DNA of 64,000 bases from Gammaproteobacteria bacterium (GCA_018669845.1 JABHSO010000036.1:25562-89561), one strand, 5' to 3'; positions 1-9,567 are shown, counted from the first letter of the stretch. Numbers and translations are program-made. Notes: generated by a model not told the origin, from the sequence alone.

Positions 1-242
1 CTGTTCACAGTAATTTGGGTAACCTTTATTTATTAACGAAGCAATTTGATAAGGCGATTAATAGTTATCAACAGGCTATTTCACTGGATAAAAATGATGG
101 TGGAATCTGGGTAAATTTGTCGATGGCAAATTATCGTAAAGGTGATTTAATATCTGCCGCTACTCAGTACCAGAAAGCTGTTACTTTAACGCCTAAGTTA
201 AAAGACAGTTATTCAGCTTATAGCAAACTTTTGAGTCAATAA
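1..242 (+). CDS. TPR-repeat protein, C-terminal part only
   Basis: The reading frame is already open at the left edge (the codons before the first possible TTG start read V-H-S-N), so this is the 3' end of a longer gene. About two tetratricopeptide repeats are visible: G-N-L-Y-L-L then A-I-N-S-Y-Q-Q-A-I-S-L-D, and A-N-Y-R-K-G-D then A-A-T-Q-Y-Q-K-A-V-T-L. TPRs are protein-interaction scaffolds. It ends 12 bases before the next gene, which also encodes a secreted repeat protein, so the two are probably co-transcribed. The fold call is firm; the partner and cellular location are unknown because the N-terminus lies outside the window. Confidence 0.8.
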   Translation, partial: VHSNLGNLYLLTKQFDKAINSYQQAISLDKNDGGIWVNLSMANYRKGDLISAATQYQKAVTLTPKLKDSYSAYSKLLSQ

Positions 243-254
243 GGGGAGGTATTT

Positions 255-794
255 ATGCGAATTTTAGTATTAATTATATTTTTATTACCAATTGTTCTGC
301 TGCCAGCACCCCAAGCTTCAGCGCAGAGTGTTATAAAAAAAACTGAGACCCATAATGTATTTAAGGGCGTTTTTTACTCGATCTGGTCAAAGTTGCGATC
401 GCTCAATCCGCATCAACGTCAATCGGCAAAGGCAAATGTTGTGTACACTGCTGGCATAAGAGGAGCAGAATCAACGGATACTTTGATTCAACCTTACTGG
501 AAAGGAGACTTAACCAATGACAAACAGTTTCAGGCTGAACTTAAGCAGTTTACCCTGGCTCAACAGTTTATGGATAAAGGTGAATTGAAAGCTTCGGTTA
601 AGGCTTTTAGTGACTTCATAAACCAATATGCGTCAAGTGAGTTAATGGCTAATGCATTAATTGGTAAAGGTATTAGTTTGGCTGGTCTGGGTAAAAATGC
701 AGAAGCATCTGTTACTCTTAAACAATTTATCGAAGATAATCCTACGCACCCTTTAATCATGGATGCGAAGCAAATTCTGACACAGTTAAACTAA
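255..794 (+). CDS. Secreted TPR/tol-pal-like repeat protein
   Basis: 179 residues with a clear N-terminal signal peptide (hydrophobic residues 3-20, cleavage probably after A-S-A at about 23), so periplasmic. The C-terminal half (about 95-175) holds two TPR-like units (Q-Q-F-M-D-K-G-E-L-K-A-S-V-K-A-F-S-D-F and G-K-N-A-E-A-S-V-T-L-K-Q-F) with the spacing seen in CpoB/YbgF and outer-membrane lipoprotein assembly factors. A GGGGAGG ribosome site lies just upstream of the ATG. It follows another TPR gene and precedes tsaB. It lacks the coiled-coil N-terminus of CpoB, so no function is assigned beyond a periplasmic repeat scaffold. Confidence 0.7.
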   Translation: MRILVLIIFLLPIVLLPAPQASAQSVIKKTETHNVFKGVFYSIWSKLRSLNPHQRQSAKANVVYTAGIRGAESTDTLIQPYWKGDLTNDKQFQAELKQFTLAQQFMDKGELKASVKAFSDFINQYASSELMANALIGKGISLAGLGKNAEASVTLKQFIEDNPTHPLIMDAKQILTQLN

Positions 795-813
795 TAGACT
801 AATTATTTCCAAG

Positions 814-1497
814 TTGAATATTCTAGCATTAGAAACATCTACAGAAGCATGTTCTGTGGCCATATTAAATAGCCAGAGTGCTATTTTCAGTGAATTTTCC
901 ATGACACCCAGAAAGCATACTCAATACCTGCTTGTGATGATGGATTCTGTTTTGGCTAAAGCTCATTGTCAGAAAAGTGATATTACTCATATAGCCTATG
1001 CCAGTGGCCCGGGAGCTTTCACCGGGGTTCGAATAGCCGCTTCTACTGCTCAGGGTTTGTCTATTGGACTTAATATTCCTCTGGTCGCTATTTCAACACT
1101 GGCCACTCTTGCTCAACAAACTGCTGATAGCCACAATGTTGATAAAATTATTGCCACTCTAGATGCCAGGATGGGTGAAGCTTATGTCGGTAAGTACTTA
1201 AGAAATTCACAAACCGGGCTGGTTGAGTTAGAAGGCGAAGAGCAACTGGTTAAACTCGATAAATTGACAGGGCAGCAAGAATACTTCCTTTCAGGTTCCG
1301 GGTTTAAAGCTGGTCGTGAAGCTGGGTTCGGACCATATTCCGGTTCAATTGATGAAGATGCCTTGCCAAGTGCAGCTGCACTGGTCAAGTTGGCGCAACA
1401 ATCTATACAGCGGAAACAAGCTGTTCCAGCGGACCAGGCTACAATAAATTACATTCGTAATAAAGTGGCTGAAAAAAAGAAAGTTCACGTGTTATGA
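814..1497 (+). CDS. tsaB: tRNA threonylcarbamoyladenosine biosynthesis protein TsaB
   Basis: 227 residues, the usual TsaB length. The N-terminus ILALETSTEACSVAI and the segment Y-A-S-G-P-G-A-F-T-G-V-R-I are signatures of the ASKHA-fold TsaB/TsaD group. TsaB is the non-catalytic partner of TsaD in the complex (TsaB-TsaD-TsaE) that makes t6A at position 37 of ANN-decoding tRNAs in the cytoplasm. The start codon is TTG; no ATG lies near the conserved N-terminus. The stop overlaps the truD start (ATGA), implying translational coupling. tsaE, a second subunit of the complex, is in this window at 21127. Confidence 0.93.
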   Translation: MNILALETSTEACSVAILNSQSAIFSEFSMTPRKHTQYLLVMMDSVLAKAHCQKSDITHIAYASGPGAFTGVRIAASTAQGLSIGLNIPLVAISTLATLAQQTADSHNVDKIIATLDARMGEAYVGKYLRNSQTGLVELEGEEQLVKLDKLTGQQEYFLSGSGFKAGREAGFGPYSGSIDEDALPSAAALVKLAQQSIQRKQAVPADQATINYIRNKVAEKKKVHVL

Positions 1498-2531
1498 ATA
1501 AAGGAACAAATTATTTAACTTATCCTTATGGACAGGTAGAGAGCAAAGGAAAGATCAAACAGCAACCAGAAGATTTTAAAGTTGTAGAGCAGCTGGGTTT
1601 TAGTTTTACTGGTGCCGGTGAACACCTTTTTCTTTATGTACAAAAAATCGGGCTAACAACTCACGAGTTAGTGAATATTATTGCTGATGAACTGGCCGTT
1701 CCAGCTCGTCAAATTGGTTATTCTGGTTTGAAGGATAAACATGCCATTACTCAGCAATGGTTAAGTATTCAATTACCCGGTTGTAAGCAACAGCCTGTGA
1801 TCACTGAAACAGAACAGTTTCAAATTCTTCACCGCGATTGGCATGATAAAAAATTACGTGTTGGTGTGCATAAAACCAATCAGTTTGAAATAACCGTTCG
1901 AGATATTGACGGTTCGGTAGAACAGCTTTCTTCAACGATTGAAAAAATAAAGAATCATGGTTTTGCTAATTATTTCGGTGAACAACGCTTTGGTGCCCAG
2001 AAAGATAATGTAGGGCAGGCGTTGAGAATTTTAAATAATCGACATAAAAGTAAACGTTTGACCCGGACAAAAAAAAGCCTGTTTATATCTTCACTACGCA
2101 GTGAATTATTTAACCAGATCCTCAGTAATAGAATAACTCGGGAATTCTGGCAGCAACCCGTTGAGGGAGATGCCAGTATGCTAGCAGGCACTCAGTCAGT
2201 TTTTGTCGAACCTATATCCAATGAAATTATTCGACGCTATGTAGAGTTTGATATTCACAGTGGTGTCAGCCTGTTTGGCATTGGTGAAAGCAGGCTATCA
2301 TTATTAGCTGAAGAATTTGAAAATGAAGTTTTATCCGCTAATCCTGAAATTTGTGAAACTTTACAGAATCAAAAAGTTAAACGTTCTTTCAGAGCAAATC
2401 GAGCAGTAGCAAGAAATCTACAAGTTGAATACTTACCAGAGAAAGATGAAATAAAGCTTAAAGTAGAGCTTGATAAGGGAGTCTATCTGACAACTCTGTT
2501 AAATCACTTTATAAATATTGATGGTGAATAA
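1494..2531 (+). CDS. truD: tRNA pseudouridine(13) synthase TruD
   Basis: 345 residues, matching TruD length. The motif G-L-K-D-K-H-A around residue 80 contains the catalytic aspartate, and N-Y-F-G-E-Q-R-F-G (about 157-165) is the second family signature. The enzyme isomerises U13 in tRNA-Glu. The gene overlaps tsaB by four bases (ATGA). In many Gammaproteobacteria truD sits beside ispF and surE; here surE is 11 kb away and truD pairs with tsaB, another tRNA-modification gene. It ends convergently with the leftward gene at 2554, with no clear terminator between them. Confidence 0.95.
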   Translation: MNKGTNYLTYPYGQVESKGKIKQQPEDFKVVEQLGFSFTGAGEHLFLYVQKIGLTTHELVNIIADELAVPARQIGYSGLKDKHAITQQWLSIQLPGCKQQPVITETEQFQILHRDWHDKKLRVGVHKTNQFEITVRDIDGSVEQLSSTIEKIKNHGFANYFGEQRFGAQKDNVGQALRILNNRHKSKRLTRTKKSLFISSLRSELFNQILSNRITREFWQQPVEGDASMLAGTQSVFVEPISNEIIRRYVEFDIHSGVSLFGIGESRLSLLAEEFENEVLSANPEICETLQNQKVKRSFRANRAVARNLQVEYLPEKDEIKLKVELDKGVYLTTLLNHFINIDGE

Positions 2532-2553
2532 CTAAGTATTTTCAATGCTGTCC

Positions 2554-3237
2554 TTAATGATCATGCATCATAAAGGTAGAATATCCAGCAATCTGACTAA
2601 TGCCATAAATAATCAGAATTAATCCCAACACATATCGAACTGTTTTATTTTGTAATATGGCTTTAACATTGTGCGCAAAGTGACCAATCAATAATAAGGT
2701 GGGCAAAGTCCCCAGGCCAAATGCAAACATAGTGAGTGCAGAATGCAGCGGGTTAAGCTGTGTTACTGCCAGTGCCAGTGCCGAATACACTAACCCGCAA
2801 GGTAACCAGCCCCACACCAGGCCCAGTTTCAATGCACTCCAGCTATTTTGTGCGGGTAAATATTTTCTACCAAAGGGTTCTATCTTTACCCAAAGTTTTT
2901 GGCCAGCACTTTCCAGATATTTAAAACTATTAAGCAACTGGCTGATGTATAAACCCAGTAAGATAAAAAATACCCCGGCTATCTTCATTGATACAGCATG
3001 AGGGTTTGGCAGCATTTGCATTAACTGGCTGGAGAATAGTCCGACTAATAAACCAAATAAGCTGTATGAACTTATTCGGCCAATATTGTAAAACAATTGA
3101 ATTGTGAAAGGCTGGCCTGAATTCTTACCATTAAAATTTGTACTGAGAGTGCTGATAATGCCTCCACACATACCAATGCAATGTGTGGAGCCAATCAGCC
3201 CCATCAATAATGCAGAAAGTAATGTAGCGGTAAGCAT
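2554..3237 (-). CDS. Sulfite exporter TauE/SafE-family membrane protein of the cbb3 locus
   Basis: 227 residues with about six hydrophobic segments and the N-terminal motif G-S-T-H-C-I-G-M-C-G-G typical of the DsbD_2/SafE-like proteins that follow ccoH in many Gammaproteobacteria. The start lies one base from the ccoH stop, so it is the last gene of the leftward cbb3 run. The family is thought to move copper or help metal delivery during cbb3 oxidase assembly; this is inference from context. Cysteines in the first membrane helix could bind metal. Family assignment is good, transported substrate uncertain. Confidence 0.8.
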   Translation of the reverse strand: MLTATLLSALLMGLIGSTHCIGMCGGIISTLSTNFNGKNSGQPFTIQLFYNIGRISSYSLFGLLVGLFSSQLMQMLPNPHAVSMKIAGVFFILLGLYISQLLNSFKYLESAGQKLWVKIEPFGRKYLPAQNSWSALKLGLVWGWLPCGLVYSALALAVTQLNPLHSALTMFAFGLGTLPTLLLIGHFAHNVKAILQNKTVRYVLGLILIIYGISQIAGYSTFMMHDH

Positions 3238-3238
3238 T

Positions 3239-3757
3239 TTACGAGGTGATGTTCATGAGAATATTTTCAGCATCTTTGGTGGTGAAATTTTGCTTAAGCC
3301 GCCAGTTTCCCTGTGAAATAATCTGAATAGTCCAGCGTCCTTCGATGATGGGGGGTTTAATATATCCCTTGTAATCAGGGCTATTTCCCACCCGGCTTAA
3401 TGTAGTGAACTGATCCAGTCCAGAGCGAGTACGGTGAACCAGCCTGAAGGTAATTTCACTTTTAAGTTCAAGTTCAGTTGTTGCTTCCAGTGAAACCAGA
3501 ATTTCTCCAGTTTTAGCATTGGTATCTACAAAAGCACGTAGTCCCATCTCTTTAGATTTTTTATCGTATTCGATAATCTGGTTAATTTGCAGTCCCTTTT
3601 TGTAGTAGTCATCCACCACCAGACCATCTTCAGTATTTATGGCAATGAAAATAGTGGCAGTTCCTGCTACAACGGCCAGAGATGGAAAGAAGATAACCAT
3701 CCAGACCATCGGATTTTTAAACCAGGGTACATTCTTTAGATCAATATCTTTACTCAT
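3239..3757 (-). CDS. ccoH: FixH/CcoH cbb3 oxidase assembly protein
   Basis: 172 residues: an N-terminal segment (W-F-K-N-P-M-V-W-M-V then a transmembrane helix, about 12-40) followed by the family motif V-D-D-Y-Y-K-K-G-L and a periplasmic beta-rich domain. CcoH stabilises assembly intermediates of cytochrome cbb3 oxidase in the inner membrane. It sits two bases from ccoG and one base from the SafE-like gene, within the leftward cbb3 operon. Confidence 0.92.
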   Translation of the reverse strand: MSKDIDLKNVPWFKNPMVWMVIFFPSLAVVAGTATIFIAINTEDGLVVDDYYKKGLQINQIIEYDKKSKEMGLRAFVDTNAKTGEILVSLEATTELELKSEITFRLVHRTRSGLDQFTTLSRVGNSPDYKGYIKPPIIEGRWTIQIISQGNWRLKQNFTTKDAENILMNITS

Positions 3758-3759
3758 TG

Positions 3760-5178
3760 TTAACGTCCGGGTCTGGGGCCGAGAAAACGAGCTTCTTCCG
3801 TAATGCTAAGATCAGAGTTAACTGCATCCAGCTTAAAGAATATTTCGCTAGTTCGTTGTTTTAGAATTTCAGGGTCTATCTCAATACTAACTGGTACTTC
3901 AACCACAGCCCCTGATTCTGCATAAATATGCTTTTTCTGAATGTTTAGTTTCATGCCCTCTAAACCTTCAGCAGATAAATTGTATTCATGCGCTATTTTA
4001 TCTTTGTTGATAACCTTTAGTGTATAGACATTTTCAATCATTCCCATGCCAGTTTCACGAAACAGAGAGTTTCGGTCCCGGATAATATCCAGTTCGATGG
4101 GAGAGCGCATGGAGATAGCGATAATGGTTCCAATGGTGATAGCGATCAAAATTAATGCATAAACTATGATTCGGGGGCGTTTGAAATCAGTATGTTTACC
4201 CTCCATCATGTTTTCAGTGGTGTACTTGATTAATCCTTTTTCATAACCCATCTTATCCATGACGTCGTCACAGGCATCGATACAGGCAGCACAGCCGATA
4301 CATTGATATTGCAATCCATCACGAATATCTATACCAGTAGGACAAACCTGCACACAAATAGAACAGTCAATACAACTACCTTTATTTACATCTGCTGGTA
4401 TTACTCCGCGTTTACGGGGACCACGAGGTTCGCCACGTTTTTCATCATAGGAAATGACCAGTGTATCCTTGTCAAACATTGCACTCTGAAATCGGGCATA
4501 AGGACACATGTAGAAACAGACCTGCTCACGTAACCAGCCAGCATTTCCGTAAGTGGCAAAGCCGTAAAATAATATCCAGAACCATTCCCAGGGGCCAAGG
4601 CCTAGATTGATGACGGATACAGATAATTCTCGAATAGGGGTAAAGTAACCCACAAATGTTAAACCGGTGAATAGTGAGAATGTTATCCAGATAAAATGTT
4701 TGGTGACTTTTTTAGTAACCTTATGTTTGGTTGCAGGCGCTTTATCAAGTTTCATTTGTTGAGAACGGGTGCCTTCAACCATGCGCTCAATCCACAGAAA
4801 TACTTCGGTATAAACTGTTTGGGGGCAGGCATATCCACACCATAATCGACCGGCCAGGGCGGTGAAAAAGAATAATGACAGGGCCGCTATGACCAGTATC
4901 ATGGTGAGGTAGATGAAATCCTGAGGCCAAAAAATGAGGCCCAGGATATAGAACTTCCTTTCTGGTAAATCAAATAGAATGGCCTGGCGACCGTCCCACA
5001 TTAACCACGGTATGATGTAGTAGAAACCCAGTAATGTTGATATACCCGCGATTCTTAACGTTGCAAACAGTCCATGAACTTGACGCGGATAGATTTTTTG
5101 CCGTTTCTGGTAGAGTTCCTGGTCAATAGAAGGCTTTTCAGCCTCTTTTGATGAGGTAGCCGGTTTTGTATCAGTCAT
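3760..5178 (-). CDS. ccoG: cbb3 oxidase accessory protein CcoG (FixG), polyferredoxin
   Basis: 472 residues. There are five membrane helices in the first half, the motif C-G-Y-A-C-P-Q-T-V-Y-T-E-V, then two ferredoxin cysteine clusters (C-I-D-C-S-I-C-V-Q-V-C-P and C-I-G-C-A-A-C-I-D-A-C) and a C-terminal immunoglobulin-like domain. CcoG is a membrane cupric reductase that supplies Cu(I) for the CuB site of cbb3 oxidase. It lies between the 92-residue membrane gene and ccoH. A gap of 139 bases separates it from the upstream gene, so an internal promoter is possible. Confidence 0.95.
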   Translation of the reverse strand: MTDTKPATSSKEAEKPSIDQELYQKRQKIYPRQVHGLFATLRIAGISTLLGFYYIIPWLMWDGRQAILFDLPERKFYILGLIFWPQDFIYLTMILVIAALSLFFFTALAGRLWCGYACPQTVYTEVFLWIERMVEGTRSQQMKLDKAPATKHKVTKKVTKHFIWITFSLFTGLTFVGYFTPIRELSVSVINLGLGPWEWFWILFYGFATYGNAGWLREQVCFYMCPYARFQSAMFDKDTLVISYDEKRGEPRGPRKRGVIPADVNKGSCIDCSICVQVCPTGIDIRDGLQYQCIGCAACIDACDDVMDKMGYEKGLIKYTTENMMEGKHTDFKRPRIIVYALILIAITIGTIIAISMRSPIELDIIRDRNSLFRETGMGMIENVYTLKVINKDKIAHEYNLSAEGLEGMKLNIQKKHIYAESGAVVEVPVSIEIDPEILKQRTSEIFFKLDAVNSDLSITEEARFLGPRPGR

Positions 5179-5317
5179 GATAAGTATCTTAAAAAGTTAT
5201 AAAAACTGGTAATAATTATTCAATGAAACTCTCTGAATTTCATTGAAAATTCTCAATTCACACTTTAGTTTCTTTAATTAATTTGAAATTAAATCAACCC
5301 GCCGACCTGTTACAAAG

Positions 5318-5596
5318 TTACACTTCGTCTTTATAGACAGCACAGGGTTTGCAAGGTCTCGCAAAATAAAGCGTCAAAATACAGGGTATAATTGCAAATA
5401 CCCAAAACAGGAAAAAACCGATTGAATAAGCGCCTAATCGAGTAATATTGTAATCAATGAAAACATTCAAAGGATCAAAAATGGTGAAAAAGACTATAGT
5501 TTCTATGCCTGCGACCAGAAATGAAGGCCATAACACCGCGATCACTTTCTGAATTGTAGGTATTTCCGAATTTTTTAAAGTTTTGTTTTCACCCAT
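5318..5596 (-). CDS. Small two-helix membrane protein in the cbb3 operon, C-terminal CxxC
   Basis: 92 residues: a polar N-terminus, two strongly hydrophobic segments (about 16-40 and 52-76) and a short tail reading A-R-P-C-K-P-C-A-V-Y. No characterised family is recognised. It lies 33 bases downstream of ccoP in the same orientation, so it should be made with the oxidase. The terminal C-x2-C next to a membrane helix could bind copper or take part in thiol exchange; this is inference. Coding status is supported by operon position and a well-formed membrane topology. Confidence 0.75.
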   Translation of the reverse strand: MGENKTLKNSEIPTIQKVIAVLWPSFLVAGIETIVFFTIFDPLNVFIDYNITRLGAYSIGFFLFWVFAIIPCILTLYFARPCKPCAVYKDEV

Positions 5597-5629
5597 TTTT
5601 ATCCCCCTGTATAAATATTTATAAATAAA

Positions 5630-6535
5630 TTATTGTTGACTCAAACTGTAAACATAAGCTGCTAATATGTGTACTTTTGCTTCTCCGAGCAATTCTTTGT
5701 GAGCCGGCATAACACCGGTTCTACCATTTGCAATTGAATGTTGAATAACACTTCGTGATGCCCCGTACAACCAGATGCCATCGGTCAGATCAGGAGCGCC
5801 CAGTGCGAACATGCCTTTAGCATCAGGCTGGTGACAGGCCGCACAGTTAGTACTAAATATTTTCTTACCTTCAATGATTTCGTTTGCAGGTACTTCTCGG
5901 CCAGACAGGCTAAGCACATACGAAGCTACACTTTTAACACCTTCTTCTCCAAGTATTTCATTCCATGCAGGCATGCTACCATTTCTGCCGTTCATGATGG
6001 TGGCTTTAATCTGCTCAGCTGAACTACCATATAGCCAGTCTTTATCGGCGAGGTTAGGAAAACCCGTTGCGCCTCGAGCATCAGAGCCGTGACATATTGC
6101 ACAGTAGTTGGCAAACAGTCGACCACCAGTGCGGTTGGCTTCTTCATTTTTAGCCAGCTCAGGAATAGCGATGCTTGCATACTGCTGATACAACGGTTCA
6201 TATTTGACTTTGGCTGTTTCGACTTCTTCACTATGCTCTAACGCACTGGTCCAGCCTAAAACACCTTTTGTTACTCCCAGACCGGGGAATAGTATCAGAT
6301 AACCTAATCCAAACACGATTGTGATATAAAACATGGCAACCCACCAGAAAGGCAGTGGGTTATTTAACTCTTCAATACCATCCCAGGAATGACCTGTAGA
6401 TTTCACTTCTTCGCCATCTGCTGGCATCTTTATTTTCGAGTTGGACACTAATAAGTAAATCAACCAGAAGATTCCGCCGAGTGCACCGATGGAGATATAA
6501 ATTGTCCAGAATACAGGGTTAAAGAAATCAGACAT
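5630..6535 (-). CDS. ccoP: cbb3 cytochrome c oxidase subunit III (diheme cytochrome c)
   Basis: 301 residues from the ATG whose first base is the last base of the ccoQ stop (TGATG). An N-terminal membrane helix (about 11-31) and a second (about 64-84) precede two cytochrome c domains with heme sites C-A-I-C-H (145-149) and C-A-A-C-H (231-235). CcoP passes electrons from soluble cytochrome c to CcoO and CcoN. An in-frame TTG one codon upstream is possible but the ATG is preferred. Confidence 0.96.
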   Translation of the reverse strand: MSDFFNPVFWTIYISIGALGGIFWLIYLLVSNSKIKMPADGEEVKSTGHSWDGIEELNNPLPFWWVAMFYITIVFGLGYLILFPGLGVTKGVLGWTSALEHSEEVETAKVKYEPLYQQYASIAIPELAKNEEANRTGGRLFANYCAICHGSDARGATGFPNLADKDWLYGSSAEQIKATIMNGRNGSMPAWNEILGEEGVKSVASYVLSLSGREVPANEIIEGKKIFSTNCAACHQPDAKGMFALGAPDLTDGIWLYGASRSVIQHSIANGRTGVMPAHKELLGEAKVHILAAYVYSLSQQ

Positions 6536-6738
6536 CAAGATTTCTCCTGCGTATCTTTTGACTCAGTTTCAGCTTTTTCCTTTTCCTGGTTAACCTGTAC
6601 AGGATCATCTTCATCCAGTACCAGCCTGGCTGCTTCATCAAAATCTTTCTTACGACGACCACTATAGGCCCACACAATAATTCCGATAAAAACGATAAAT
6701 ACGACTACTGTCCAAATTGAATGCATTAAAGCTGTCAT
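6535..6738 (-). CDS. ccoQ: cbb3 oxidase subunit IV (CcoQ/FixQ)
   Basis: 67 residues: one transmembrane helix (about 8-25) followed by a charged tail rich in Asp, Glu and Lys. CcoQ stabilises association of CcoP with the catalytic core. It lies two bases after ccoO and overlaps ccoP. The tail contains the common R-R-K-K-D-F-D-E-A-A motif of FixQ proteins. Confidence 0.93.
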   Translation of the reverse strand: MTALMHSIWTVVVFIVFIGIIVWAYSGRRKKDFDEAARLVLDEDDPVQVNQEKEKAETESKDTQEKS

Positions 6739-6740
6739 GA

Positions 6741-7349
6741 TTAAATACCTTTCAAAGCGGTGCCAAGAGATTGAAGATAAGCGACCATGGCATCAATTTC
6801 TTTTTTGCCTTTAAATGAGTCTGCTGCATTCTGAATTTGAGCATCACTATAAGGGTGACCCAGGTAGCGTAAACCTTCCATACGTTGTTGAATTTCACTG
6901 TTATCAAGATCATTTTCAGCTAACCATGGATAAGAAGGCATGATGGATTCAGGCACAACATCGCGTGGGTTAATCAAGTGAGCAATATGCCAGTCATCTG
7001 AATAGCGTTCTCCAACACGATGCAGATCAGGACCTGTACGTTTTGAACCCCACAGAAAAGGGCGATCATAGATAAATTCACCGGCGGTTGAGTAATGCCC
7101 ATAACGTTCTGTTTCAGCACGGAATGGACGGATCATTTGAGAATGGCAACCAACACAGCCTTCACGAATATAGATATCTCGTCCAGCCAGTTGTAAGGCA
7201 CTATAAGGTTTTAAACCTTCTACCGGTAAGGTGGTACTGGTCTGGAAAAACAGTGGCACAATTTGTACCAGTCCACCAATGCTGATGACACCGATGGTCA
7301 GAATAATTAACAGACCAATATTTTTTTCAACTTTTTCTTGAACAGACAT
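6741..7349 (-). CDS. ccoO: cbb3 oxidase subunit II (monoheme cytochrome c)
   Basis: 202 residues, the standard CcoO length. There is an N-terminal membrane anchor (about 11-35), the heme motif C-V-G-C-H (65-69) within [17 protein letters not shown], and a distal methionine region around S-I-M-P-S-Y-P-W-L. It transfers electrons from CcoP to CcoN. It starts 11 bases after the ccoN stop. Confidence 0.96.
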   Translation of the reverse strand: MSVQEKVEKNIGLLIILTIGVISIGGLVQIVPLFFQTSTTLPVEGLKPYSALQLAGRDIYIREGCVGCHSQMIRPFRAETERYGHYSTAGEFIYDRPFLWGSKRTGPDLHRVGERYSDDWHIAHLINPRDVVPESIMPSYPWLAENDLDNSEIQQRMEGLRYLGHPYSDAQIQNAADSFKGKKEIDAMVAYLQSLGTALKGI

Positions 7350-7360
7350 GATTCTCTCCC

Positions 7361-8788
7361 CTAATGTGCAACAGGGACAGCAACGTCCGCTTCGGCGGGT
7401 TTTGCACCCGATATGGTTTTTGCCATGTTGTATGCCATGATAAACATTCCGCTGAGAAAGAAAATACCTCCCAGCAGGCGAATGACATAAAATGGATGGG
7501 TAGCCTGAACTGATTCAATAAAGCTATAGGTCAGAGTGCCGTCATCATTGATCGCACGCCACATCAAACCTTGCATGATGCCGGAAATCCACATAGCCGT
7601 GATGTATAAAACAACACCGATGGTAGAGATCCAGAAGTGAGTTTCGACCAGACTATTACTGTAAATTTCACGGTTAAATAATCGTGGAATAAGGTAGTAC
7701 ATGGCACCAATAGAAATGAATGCTACCCAGCCTAATGCACCGGAATGCACATGCCCGATGGTCCAGTCTGTGTAATGAGACAGAGCATTAACAGTTTTGA
7801 TAGCCATCATCGGGCCTTCAAAAGTCGACATGCCATAGAATGAAACAGAGACGATTAAAAATTTAAGAATTGGGTCGGTACGTAACTTTTCCCAGCTGCC
7901 TGACAATGTCATGATGCCATTAATCATGCCGCCCCAGCTTGGTGCTAACAGTATGAGTGACATCACCATGCCTAGAGATTGAGTCCAGTCTGGCAGGGCT
8001 GTGTAATGTAAATGATGCGCACCTGCCCAGATATAGGTAAAAGATATTGCCCAGAAGTGAACCACTGATAAACGGTAAGAATAAACAGGGCGGTTAGCCT
8101 GTTTAGGAATGAAGTAATACATAATGCCAAGGAAACCGGCAGTCAGGAAAAATCCAACAGCATTATGGCCATACCACCATTGAATCATTGCATCCTGAAC
8201 ACCCGAGTACATGGAGTAGGACTTTAATGCACTGACTGGTAACGCCATGCTATTAAAAATGTGTAACACAGCGATAGTAATGATAAAAGCGCCGTAGAAC
8301 CAGTTGGCTACATAAATATGCTTAACCTGACGTTTTACAATAGTGCCAAAAAATACAACTGCATAGGAAACCCAGACCAATGCAATCAACAGATCAATAG
8401 GCCATTCAAGTTCGGCATATTCCTTACTGGAAGTGTATCCCAGTGGTAAGGTGATGACGGCTGAAACAATAATGGTTTGCCAACCCCAGAAAGTAAAACT
8501 CGCAAGCTTAGGGGAAAATAAAGAAGCGTAACAGGTTCTTTGAACCACGTAATAAGATGTTGCGAAAAGTGCCGAACCACCAAATGCAAAAATTACCGCA
8601 TTGGTGTGAAGGGGACGTAATCGTCCAAATGAAAACCATGGCAAATCAAAATTTAACACTGGCCATGCGAGTTGTGCTGCAATGATGACACCGACAGTCA
8701 TGCCCACTATGCCCCATACGATAGTCATGATGGCAAACTGCCGAACAATTTTATAGTTATATTGCTCGGAAATAACGTTTTCAGTCAT
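7361..8788 (-). CDS. ccoN: cbb3 cytochrome c oxidase catalytic subunit I
   Basis: 475 residues with about twelve membrane helices and the heme-copper oxidase histidines in [23 protein letters not shown] and H-V-H-S-G-A-L-G-W. This is the high-affinity terminal oxidase core that reduces oxygen to water and pumps protons. It is the first gene of the leftward operon. No FNR/ANR-type box was found in the 173 bases upstream, although such boxes often control ccoN; only a shorter palindrome, CTGATAGATCAG, is present. Confidence 0.97.
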   Translation of the reverse strand: MTENVISEQYNYKIVRQFAIMTIVWGIVGMTVGVIIAAQLAWPVLNFDLPWFSFGRLRPLHTNAVIFAFGGSALFATSYYVVQRTCYASLFSPKLASFTFWGWQTIIVSAVITLPLGYTSSKEYAELEWPIDLLIALVWVSYAVVFFGTIVKRQVKHIYVANWFYGAFIITIAVLHIFNSMALPVSALKSYSMYSGVQDAMIQWWYGHNAVGFFLTAGFLGIMYYFIPKQANRPVYSYRLSVVHFWAISFTYIWAGAHHLHYTALPDWTQSLGMVMSLILLAPSWGGMINGIMTLSGSWEKLRTDPILKFLIVSVSFYGMSTFEGPMMAIKTVNALSHYTDWTIGHVHSGALGWVAFISIGAMYYLIPRLFNREIYSNSLVETHFWISTIGVVLYITAMWISGIMQGLMWRAINDDGTLTYSFIESVQATHPFYVIRLLGGIFFLSGMFIMAYNMAKTISGAKPAEADVAVPVAH

Positions 8789-8880
8789 ATTTTGAGTTTC
8801 CAGATATAATTGTTTTACGAGGCTGATAGATCAGTAAGTTCTAATATATTTATATTGTCAGTTGTTTTGGCTTAAATTGC

Positions 8881-8909
8881 AAAAAAAAATGGCTAACCTG
8901 AATTAGCCA
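8881..8909 (-). terminator. Rho-independent terminator after the Yip1-family gene
   Basis: Read leftward: a 7-bp perfect stem TGGCTAA/TTAGCCA (8890-8896 with 8903-8909), a 6-base loop, then nine T residues (8881-8889 on the complement). It lies 53 bases beyond the stop of the gene at 8962 and insulates it from ccoN. Confidence 0.85.
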
Positions 8910-8961
8910 CATTAAATATTTAATTAAGTTATTAACAGCTTCTTATTCTGTTATCGATCAA

Positions 8962-9567
8962 TTAATTGGTGAAACTTGGCTGAAACCCAAACCCCCACAT
9001 CAGTGCGGTTAATGCCAGTAAAGTAACGAGAGCTACCATGCCCATCGCCAACATTGAACTCGACATCAGAAACCCTTTGTCTTTAGAAATATTCATCATA
9101 ACGGGCACACCGCTATACAGTAGATATACCGAGTGAGCCAGAGCCACAAGACCAATGATCAGGTTGATCCATAATATAGGAAACAACTCAACTATACCCA
9201 CCAGAAAAATAGGTGTTGCCACATAAGCTGATAATGCGAAACAGCGGTTAATTGAAGTATTGCCTCCATATGTTTTACACATCCAGCTCACCATCAATCC
9301 GAGGCCAATAACGGCTGATACAACTGCCAGATAGTAAAGTATTGAAATTGTCATGGCGCTTTCAGGTGTTAACTTTACAGCTTCTCTTGATCCAATTTGC
9401 CATCCACTGGTAGTAGTGCCATAGTATCCGGCTGCCGGTCCTATGAGGGCCAGTATCAGGACATACCCAATGAGTAGTCCGGAAATATCATTGTTTTCCT
9501 GACTTATTTTTTGCCATTCCTGTTTTGGATGTATTAATAGACCCAGTGCGTGGGTAAGATTAAGCAT
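8962..9567 (-). CDS. Yip1-domain integral membrane protein
   Basis: 201 residues with five hydrophobic segments and an N-terminal L-I-H-P-K-Q-E-W-Q-K-I motif, the common opening of bacterial Yip1-family proteins (P-x-x-x-W near the start, then a five-helix bundle). The function of the bacterial family is not established. It stands alone between ccoN and ccoI, has its own terminator and is transcribed divergently from ccoI with 60 bases between the starts. Confidence 0.8.
   Translation of the reverse strand: MLNLTHALGLLIHPKQEWQKISQENNDISGLLIGYVLILALIGPAAGYYGTTTSGWQIGSREAVKLTPESAMTISILYYLAVVSAVIGLGLMVSWMCKTYGGNTSINRCFALSAYVATPIFLVGIVELFPILWINLIIGLVALAHSVYLLYSGVPVMMNISKDKGFLMSSSMLAMGMVALVTLLALTALMWGFGFQPSFTN

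Noticed and set aside
5221..5245. Inverted repeat CAATGAAA/TTTCATTG between ccoG and the small membrane gene as a terminator
   Set aside because: It has an AT-rich stem and no U-tract in the leftward direction; it may be an mRNA hairpin only.
8820..8840. CTGATAGATCAG as an FNR box for ccoN
   Set aside because: The half-sites are separated by two, not four, bases and carry C/G at the outer position.
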